Source of the DNA: an uncultured Oscillospiraceae bacterium
Lineage (GTDB): Bacteria; Bacillota_A; Clostridia; Oscillospirales; Oscillospiraceae
DNA length: 11,222 nucleotides
NCBI GenBank assembly: GCA_944385265.1
Contig: CALWWO010000117.1
Span: 1 to 11,222, forward strand
Direction: 5' to 3'
The notes under the pieces are model-generated. The model had not been told where the DNA came from. It did not search any database and saw nothing but the letters and a program-made list of their open reading frames with translations. Made by a program: the position numbers and the translations under genes. Positions 6,328 through 11,222 of this stretch are shown piece by piece. How positions within the stretch are numbered: position 1 is the first letter of the stretch; every line of letters starts with the position of its first letter.

Positions 6328-7113
6328 TCAGCAGAGGGCGTCCATTCCTCCGTCCATACGAATGCCGGATCCCATAATGTGAGATGAAACATCGGAGGCT
6401 AAATAGAGAGCCAGATTAGCTACCTCGTCCGGCCGGCAGTAGCGCTTGTCCAGATACTGCGCGCCGAAGACCTGCTCGGCTTCCTGATGTGTTTTGGTAT
6501 CTCCAAACGTGTTCTTCTCGATTCGGTCGATCATTGGCGTGTCCACTCCGCCGGGGCAGATATAATTGCAGTGGATTCCATGAGGACCAAGCTCCAGAGC
6601 AACGGTTTTTGCCAGTCCCGCTACTGCATGTTTGGATGAACAGTATGCGCTCATACCGGGAGAAGTCGTATAACTCCCGTTGGAAGCAATTGTAACGATC
6701 GCTCCGTTTCCATTTTTGATAAGATAGGGCGCTGCATATTTCATAACAAACATGACGCTGAAAACGTTGATCTGATATACCTTCATATACTCTTCCATGG
6801 TGCAATCCTGAATCTCCTGATATTTTCCTTCATAGCCTGCATTCGGGATTACCACATCGATTTGTCCGAAATGTTTATATGCACTGTCGACCCAATCTTT
6901 TACCTGCTCCTCCTTTGTCACATCCACCACTGAAGTAAACAGCTTGTCCGCGGGTATGTCAAGCGTCGGCACAAAATCGTCCAGCTTTGCCTGGCTTGTA
7001 GATGAAATTGCCAGTTTGCAGCCTTCCCCGGCAAATGCCCGGCACAGCGCCTGTCCTATACCGCCTGTTGAACCGTTGATAAGCACTACTTTGTCCGTTA
7101 ATTTATAATCCAT
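6328..7113 (-). CDS. Short-chain dehydrogenase/reductase (SDR)
   Basis: The protein has 261 residues and is a classical SDR with a Rossmann fold. Visible motifs are the dinucleotide loop NGSTGGIG (13-20), D64-V65, NAG (91-93), N116, catalytic S144, Y157 and K161 (YCSSK), then PGG (187-189) and the C-terminal GSGIRMDGG (248-256). It should reduce a carbonyl or oxidise an alcohol with NAD(P)H or NAD(P)+. The substrate cannot be told. The serine after the first Gly of the loop and the ISSTSQ end of the second strand (36-41) do not settle cofactor preference. The start ATG (7111-7113) has AGGAGG 7 nt upstream. It is transcribed alone, ends at the hairpin 24 bp downstream, and shows no visible partner gene. 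Confidence 0.93.
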   Translation of the reverse strand: MDYKLTDKVVLINGSTGGIGQALCRAFAGEGCKLAISSTSQAKLDDFVPTLDIPADKLFTSVVDVTKEEQVKDWVDSAYKHFGQIDVVIPNAGYEGKYQEIQDCTMEEYMKVYQINVFSVMFVMKYAAPYLIKNGNGAIVTIASNGSYTTSPGMSAYCSSKHAVAGLAKTVALELGPHGIHCNYICPGGVDTPMIDRIEKNTFGDTKTHQEAEQVFGAQYLDKRYCRPDEVANLALYLASDVSSHIMGSGIRMDGGMDALC

Positions 7114-7150
7114 ATAGCATCCTCCTGTTCGCTTGATTGGTCGGGTTTAC

Positions 7151-7156
7151 ATTATA
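7151..7156 (-). promoter_or_regulatory. Possible -10 element of the SDR gene
   Basis: A perfect TATAAT lies on the minus strand about 40 bp upstream of the SDR start, giving a leader of about 30 nt. No good -35 lies 16-18 bp upstream (AACACG at the expected position), so an activator may be needed, or the match is chance. Confidence 0.35.
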
Positions 7157-7534
7157 CTACTCATAAACTTTGACGTGTTTCTGTAAAAAATTATTTCATT
7201 TTTCTGTTGTAAAAACTATTCCTAAATTGTAAATAAATGTATGAGAGAGTATGCAGTAATCACCGTTTATACTGGGATGGCCGTTCCTTTCCGCAATAAA
7301 ATCGCCTCTGTTTAGGCGTTTTCTCAGCCGGGGAGGTGCAGCAAAATCCCTGTTTTAGAGAAAAGGTCTTGCATTTTGAGGCCGTTTCTCTGCTTTCTCT
7401 GTTTTTATCATACATAATTGTGATTTTGTCACTGAGGATTTGACTTACATCGGGTATACTATAAGAAATCATATCGGTTCAAGCATTAATCGTTCCAGAA
7501 CTATGTACTTATTTTCAGAAAAGAGGCAAAACAT
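7157..7534. other. Intergenic region between divergent SDR and CoA-disulfide-reductase genes
   Basis: No convincing gene is present. A 70-residue minus frame (7260-7472) resembles nothing I know and has no supporting ribosome binding site. A short plus frame near 7240-7315 also looks accidental. A small hairpin with CGCCT/AGGCG and flanking A and T runs lies at about 7299-7325. Possible promoter parts for the plus-strand pair are TTGACT (7440-7445) with TATACT (7455-7460) or TATAAG (7460-7465), but the spacing is short. A weak GTGA-N5-TCAC inverted repeat lies at 7420-7432. Confidence 0.4.
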
Positions 7535-9205
7535 ATGAAAACAATTATTATTGGCGGCGTCGCCGGCGGCGCATCCGCTGCGGCGAGACTGAGACGGCTG
7601 GATGAAACGGCCGAGATAATTATTTTAGAAAGGGGTGAATTCATATCTTTCGCTAACTGCGGCCTGCCCTCTTATATCGGCGGCACTATCACTAACCGGG
7701 AAAATCTGACTCTGCAGACGCCGGAAAGCTTTAAAGCCAGATTCCGCATCGATGTGCGCATATTCAATGAGGCAATAAAAATCGATCCCGAAGCTAAAAC
7801 CGTAACAGTTAAAAATCTCCGTACGGGCGAAACCTACGCGGAAACCTACGACAACCTGATCTTGTCTCCCGGGGCTGAGCCAATTAAGCCGAATATTGAG
7901 GGCATTGACCGTGATATGGTTTTTACGCTCCGCAATATCCCGGACACCATGAAAATCAAGAATTACATCAACACCGCAAAGCCAAAATCGGCCGTTGTGG
8001 TCGGCGGAGGATATATCGGGGTAGAGATGGCGGAAAACCTTGCCGAAGCGGGACTGGATGTTTCGGTCGTGGAGCTCGCCGACCACCTGATCACCTCGCT
8101 TGACCCGGATATGGCGGCTGACGTGCATCGGTATATCAAGGCAAAAGGGATTCGGCTTTATCTGCAGAACGGGGTAACGGCTATATGTGAGCACAGCGTT
8201 GTTATGCAAAAGGGTGAAATTCCGGCTGATATTGTCATTTTGTCCGTAGGAGTCCGCCCCGAAACAGCTCTTGCCAAGGCCTGCGGCATTCAAGTAAATC
8301 CACGCGGGAGCATCGTCGTCGACGGCGGCATGAGAACAAACCTTCCGGATATTTATGCGGTCGGCGACGCCGTTGAAGTGAAAGATTTTATTACAGACAG
8401 ACCCGCGTTCATCCCGCTTGCCGGGCCTGCCAACAAGCAGGGCCGCATAGCGGCCGACAATATTGCCGGTTACAGCCGCGAATACACCGGAACACAGGGT
8501 TCGGCCGTACTCAAGCTGTTTGACATGACGGTCGCCACCACCGGCCTTAGTGAAACGAGCGCAAAAGCGGCGGGCATTGCCTACGACAAGACCTACACTT
8601 ATTCAGGCTCGCACGCATCCTATTATCCGGGCGCGTCCAATATGTCGATAAAGGTACTGTGGGATAAAGCGACGCATAAGCTGCTAGGTGCTCAAATCGT
8701 CGGCTTTGACGGCGTTGACAAGCGTATGGACGTACTGGCGACAGCTATCCGTTTCGGAGCTAAGGTGACAGACCTGGCTAATCTCGAGCTGTGCTACGCG
8801 CCGCCGTTCGGTTCAGCCAAAGATCCGGTAAACATGGTGGGATTTGTCGCAGAAAACGTGACCTCCGGAAAAATGAAGCAGTTCTTCTGGCATGATGTGG
8901 AGAACCTTCCGCGCGACGGCAGCGTGACGCTGCTCGACGTGCGCACTAAAACCGAAGTGGCTGGCGGAATGATCGACGGGTTTATCAATATTCCCCTGGA
9001 TTCCCTGCGTGAAAATCTCTCTCAGATCCCCAAGGATAAGCCGGTCTACGTCCACTGCCATTCCGGCCTCCGTTCCTATATCGCCTGCCGAATCCTTTCT
9101 GGGAACGGCTACGACTGCTATAACCTCGCAGGCGGCTGGCGGCTGTACGAATCTGTGATCAACGAGCGTACCGTGCCCGAATATATCTGCACTGAATGCA
9201 AGTAA
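7535..9205 (+). CDS. CoA-disulfide reductase / NADH oxidase-type flavoprotein with C-terminal rhodanese domain
   Basis: The protein has 556 residues and is full length for the CoADR-rhodanese family. The FAD-binding GGVAGGASAAARLRR is at 7-21, and the single redox Cys42 is in ANCGLPSYIGG. The NAD(P)H-binding GGGYIGVEMAE is at 157-167 and the second FAD motif with AVGDA at 275-279. The dimerisation domain is about 325-440. The rhodanese domain (about 455-545) has active Cys508 in VHCHSGLRS. Family members reduce CoA disulfide or per/polysulfides, or act as NADH oxidases, helping anaerobes handle oxidants and sulfane sulfur. The protein ends in a Cys-x-x-Cys tail (552-555). An AGAGG lies 8 nt before the ATG. 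The CxxC thioredoxin-reductase-like gene follows on the same strand, 95 bp after the stop. Confidence 0.95.
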   Translation: MKTIIIGGVAGGASAAARLRRLDETAEIIILERGEFISFANCGLPSYIGGTITNRENLTLQTPESFKARFRIDVRIFNEAIKIDPEAKTVTVKNLRTGETYAETYDNLILSPGAEPIKPNIEGIDRDMVFTLRNIPDTMKIKNYINTAKPKSAVVVGGGYIGVEMAENLAEAGLDVSVVELADHLITSLDPDMAADVHRYIKAKGIRLYLQNGVTAICEHSVVMQKGEIPADIVILSVGVRPETALAKACGIQVNPRGSIVVDGGMRTNLPDIYAVGDAVEVKDFITDRPAFIPLAGPANKQGRIAADNIAGYSREYTGTQGSAVLKLFDMTVATTGLSETSAKAAGIAYDKTYTYSGSHASYYPGASNMSIKVLWDKATHKLLGAQIVGFDGVDKRMDVLATAIRFGAKVTDLANLELCYAPPFGSAKDPVNMVGFVAENVTSGKMKQFFWHDVENLPRDGSVTLLDVRTKTEVAGGMIDGFINIPLDSLRENLSQIPKDKPVYVHCHSGLRSYIACRILSGNGYDCYNLAGGWRLYESVINERTVPEYICTECK

Positions 9206-9216
9206 AGCTTCATACA

Positions 9217-9261
9217 GGCCGCAGGTAAATATTTTAGATCCAAAAATATTCACCTGCGGCC
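9217..9261 (+). repeat. Intercistronic stem-loop between the two flavoprotein genes
   Basis: GGCCGCAGGT (9217-9226) pairs with ACCTGCGGCC (9252-9261). After one mismatch, AATATTTT (9228-9235) pairs with AAAATATT (9243-9250). The result is a 19-position stem with a 7-nt loop. No T-run follows, so full termination is unlikely. It may stabilise or process the transcript, or act as a partial attenuator. Confidence 0.8.
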
Positions 9262-9300
9262 ATGGATAATATTAATAGAAGAAAACGGGAGTGGGAAATT

Positions 9301-10224
9301 ATGGACCATATATATGATATATTAATAATCGGCGGCGGTCCGGCCGGATATACCGCGGCTTTATACTCAGCACGGGCGGGATTTGATACCGTTTTGCTGG
9401 AGCGGATCGCGGCAGGCGGGCAGATGGCTCTGACCGGCGATATCGACAACTACCCGGGCTTTGACGAGGGCATTGACGGCTTTACCCTGGGCATGAAAAT
9501 GCAGCAGGGCGCCGAACGGTTCGGCGCGAAAACCGAATACGCCGAGGTGACCGCTGTGGATCTTTCCGGCAAAATCAAAAAGGCCGAAACTATAAGCGGC
9601 GATTTCTATGGAAAAGCCGTTATACTCTCCACCGGAGCGAATCCGCGCGAGCTTTGTATCCCGAGGGAACGGGAATTTACCGGCAAGGGAGTCCATTACT
9701 GCGCCCATTGCGACGGCCGGTTTTATAAAGGGAAGACTGTCGTGGTAGTGGGCGGCGGAAATTCCGCCGCATCGGACGCACTCTATCTTTCACGGCTGGC
9801 AAAACAGGTATATGTTGTCCATCGTCGGGATAAGCTACGGGCAGCGAAGATTTATCACGACCCCCTGCTTAAGGTGGAAAACGTGAAGTTCTTTTGGAAC
9901 AGCAATGTCTCTGAATTGATAGCTGATAATAAGCTGACCGGTATCCTGATAAAGGACGTTAAGACGGGATCAATAACAAAACTGCCCTGCGACGGCGTTT
10001 TTGTCAGCATTGGCAGAAAACCCGCCACGGATTTTTTGTCAAACGCCGTTGAGCTCGACCCTCAGGGCTATATAGTAGCCGGCGAATCCACAAGGACGAA
10101 TATAGAAGGCGTATATGCCGTGGGCGACGTCCGGACCAAGCCGCTTCGTCAAATCGTTACAGCCGTATCGGACGGCGCTGTGGCCGTACACTATGCCGAA
10201 GAGTATCTTGCCGGAAATAAATGA
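9301..10224 (+). CDS. trxB: Thioredoxin reductase (CxxC NAD(P)H flavoprotein)
   Basis: The protein has 307 residues, about the usual TrxR length. The FAD motif GGGPAGYTAALYSARAG is near the start (11-27), the redox pair C134-A-H-C137 is in HYCAHCDG, the NADPH motif GGGNSA is at 151-156, the HRRDKLRA segment (174-181) fits NADPH binding, and the second FAD motif is YAVGDVR. CAHC replaces the E. coli CATC but is common in Firmicutes. It would pass electrons from NADPH to thioredoxin or a related disulfide protein, and no thioredoxin gene is adjacent. I chose ATG 9301 because GGGAG lies 9 nt upstream. ATG 9262 sits directly after the stem-loop and has no site. The stop lies within a few bases of a truncated mazF on the opposite strand, and no terminator follows. 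Confidence 0.93.
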   Translation: MDHIYDILIIGGGPAGYTAALYSARAGFDTVLLERIAAGGQMALTGDIDNYPGFDEGIDGFTLGMKMQQGAERFGAKTEYAEVTAVDLSGKIKKAETISGDFYGKAVILSTGANPRELCIPREREFTGKGVHYCAHCDGRFYKGKTVVVVGGGNSAASDALYLSRLAKQVYVVHRRDKLRAAKIYHDPLLKVENVKFFWNSNVSELIADNKLTGILIKDVKTGSITKLPCDGVFVSIGRKPATDFLSNAVELDPQGYIVAGESTRTNIEGVYAVGDVRTKPLRQIVTAVSDGAVAVHYAEEYLAGNK

Positions 10225-10225
10225 A

Positions 10226-10375
10226 ATTTGTAACGGCAGCTACAATTGTGGTTGGGCTGTGTTGGTTTCCTGTGTTATTCTGCAGAACAAGGACTGGGCG
10301 GACGCCGTTCTGCCCCGAGCCTGCAGCTGGGCTTAAATAGGCGAAATAAATTTCGCCACGTTTTACTAGTTTCAT
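10226..10375 (-). pseudogene. mazF: Truncated MazF/PemK-type toxin gene
   Basis: ATG 10373-10375 follows GGAGG with 8-nt spacing. The first 49 residues match the MazF/PemK endoribonuclease family: VKRGEIYFAYLSPAAGS, then GVRPVLVLQNNTGN and SPTTIVAAVT. This is the N-terminal part of an mRNA interferase of about 115 residues. Homology stops at codon 49 (10229), and the frame then reads unrelated residues inside trxB to a stop at 10157. The rest of the fold, including the usual second half, is missing from the whole window. The truncation point lies 5 bp beyond the trxB stop codon. No MazE-like antitoxin is seen upstream. The product should be inactive. Confidence 0.8.
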
Positions 10376-10407
10376 AATGTGTTCCTCCGAAGTAAATAAG
10401 TATAAAG

Positions 10408-10439
10408 TGGTCATCTGTCTAATTTACGACAGATGACCA
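10408..10439. repeat. Perfect 12-bp inverted repeat upstream of mazF
   Basis: TGGTCATCTGTC (10408-10419) faces GACAGATGACCA (10428-10439) across 8 nt. It lies 32 bp upstream of the truncated mazF start. It could be an operator, a terminator of a lost upstream gene (no clear T-run), or an element end. Confidence 0.7.
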
Positions 10440-10802
10440 AAGTATTTTCTTGTATCAATCGTTTTGTCTGCTTGTCCGTATTTCTCCACGATATCCACCG
10501 ACAAAAGGCATTTTTTGCCTTCTGGAACACACTCACCGGCCTATGCAGATAAAAAGCGTTGCCTTTCAGTCCTTAACCTCTCTCAGGATCGCTGCGAGAC
10601 GCCCCTTTTGCTGCGACGGCTCGCATTTCTGCTGATGTTTCAACGCTCGGCTTTAGGCCAGGACGCAAATGCCTTCAATACCTCTGCCTGTTATCGCCTT
10701 CGGCGAGGTGAAAACAGCCCTCCCGATGATGATTTCCGTTCACCGATAACACTTTCATATAATGATACACGCTTCTTTACTCGGTATGGGATATTATCCA
10801 AT
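10440..10802. other. Decayed sequence without an intact gene
   Basis: A long plus frame (10464-10859) has no ribosome binding site and an unnatural composition, so I do not call it. On the minus strand several short frames look like broken coding: one ends at 10424 (VDIVEKYGQADKTIDTRKYF near its end), and one near 10700-10800 reads LDNIPYRVKKRVSLYESVI. They lack starts and are frameshifted relative to each other. This fits the decayed interior of a mobile element, but no family can be named. Confidence 0.4.
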
Positions 10803-11042
10803 TCAATATGCTGTCCTCCCCAAACACCACATTTCCGCCGCCGTGATAGTTCCCGTTGATACCTGTTTTTGCTTATCGGTCATGGACACCCCCCGTTCAT
10901 CCATCGTCCGCTCCTTCATGCAGCGAAACAGGTTTGCCGGGTTGCAGTCGCAATCGTTATAAAAGAACATAATTCTCGTGCCGGGTTGGTAATCCCTCCT
11001 ATACTGCCCTGCCTGCCGTCGCAGGCGTTCATATTCATTCAT
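10803..11042 (-). CDS. Short ORF with DUF4314-like N-terminus (possibly broken)
   Basis: The ORF has 79 residues. ATG 11040-11042 has GGGGGG 8 nt upstream. The start (NEYERLRRQAGQYRRDYQPGTRIM) resembles DUF4314-type proteins found in clostridial integrative conjugative elements (family knowledge from memory). After about residue 26 the similarity is lost and the remainder (a Cys-rich stretch, then a Met-rich linker) does not match, so it may be a frameshifted or fused remnant. Its ATG overlaps the TGA of an open upstream frame (TGATG), but that frame contains a terminator hairpin and may not be a gene. Confidence 0.35.
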   Translation of the reverse strand: MNEYERLRRQAGQYRRDYQPGTRIMFFYNDCDCNPANLFRCMKERTMDERGVSMTDKQKQVSTGTITAAEMWCLGRTAY

Positions 11043-11095
11043 CACTTATACCCCCCTTCTGCCGCCCGTTTCCGAAAACTCTCCTCTGAAAGTAG

Positions 11096-11124
11096 AAAAA
11101 GCCTTGAAAAATCAAGGCTTTTTT
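11096..11124. terminator. Bidirectional intrinsic terminator
   Basis: AAAAAGCCTTGA (11096-11107) pairs with TCAAGGCTTTTTT (11112-11124) around AAAA. T-runs close both strands. It lies about 50 bp upstream of the short minus-strand ORF, so it probably ends a transcript from either side. The remaining bases to 11222 show no recognisable gene. Confidence 0.8.
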
Positions 11125-11222
11125 GAGGGCATCGATATAGCTGACCTTTTATGGGTTTCGTTGACAAAATAGATACACCAATCCGGATAAAAACCGAATC
11201 GAAGCCCAGCGCAGCGGGTTCG

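Noticed and set aside
7420..7432. GTGA-N5-TCAC inverted repeat, Crp/Rex-like
   Set aside because: The spacing is wrong for Crp (N6) and the outer bases do not match the Rex consensus; too short to call as an operator.
9262..9300. Earlier ATG for the thioredoxin reductase (13 extra residues)
   Set aside because: It directly follows the stem-loop, has no ribosome binding site, and the extra residues precede the normal family start.
10340..10357. Perfect 18-bp palindrome GGCGAAAT-AA-ATTTCGCC
   Set aside because: It falls in the conserved GEIYFA codons of mazF, so it is probably a by-product of coding sequence.
11042..11222. Open minus-strand frame entering from the right edge, ending TGATG over the next ATG
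   Set aside because: The overlap looks like translational coupling, but the frame contains a complete terminator hairpin and no recognisable domain, so I do not call it a gene.

Overview
The window looks like an accessory or mosaic stretch of a low-to-moderate GC Firmicute, most likely a gut-type member of the Clostridia. The reasons are strong GGAGG-type ribosome binding sites, TTG starts, an OmpR-type two-component system, a small clostridial-style XRE regulator, a DHHW-family fragment, and redox flavoproteins typical of anaerobes. No rRNA, tRNA or CRISPR array was seen. The genus cannot be fixed from the sequence alone.

Left block (1-3890, minus strand, fairly GC-rich). One operon reads right to left: an OmpR/PhoB-type response regulator, a HAMP-containing sensor histidine kinase, then three tandem genes for related membrane-anchored extracytoplasmic proteins of a family I do not recognise. 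The first of the three (1082-1831) carries a single in-frame TAA. The second (285-1064) is intact. The third (1-141) runs off the window. The regulator promoter carries two TGATGCA direct repeats with an 11-bp period, a typical layout for an OmpR-family site and probably an autoregulatory one.

Middle block (3891-4986). Two unusual palindromes are followed by a small XRE regulator (4268-4492) whose promoter region contains a perfect TTATCTCAA/TTGAGATAA palindrome. A good intrinsic terminator follows it. About 400 bp without a convincing gene then hold several inverted repeats and open frames that lack starts, suggestive of a dispersed structured element.

Central redox and debris block (4987-7113). 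There is a flavin-reductase-family gene (minus), a point where two truncated genes meet (a membrane-protein C-terminus on minus and an AT-rich DHHW-family C-terminus on plus), a strong bidirectional terminator, and an SDR oxidoreductase (minus).

Right block (7114-11222). A plus-strand pair encodes a CoA-disulfide-reductase/NADH-oxidase-type flavoprotein with a C-terminal rhodanese domain and a CxxC thioredoxin-reductase-like protein, separated by a long intercistronic stem-loop. The thioredoxin-reductase gene ends within a few bases of a MazF/PemK toxin gene cut off after about 49 codons on the opposite strand. This marks a recombination junction. To its right lie decayed sequences, including a short DUF4314-like ORF, resembling the edge of an integrative mobile element.

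The best candidate for an undescribed system is the two-component operon with its tandem anchored paralogues, which may act as accessory sensors or outputs of the kinase. The clearest evolutionary events are the in-frame stop in one paralogue, the head-on gene remnants at about 5803, and the mazF/trxB junction at about 10225.
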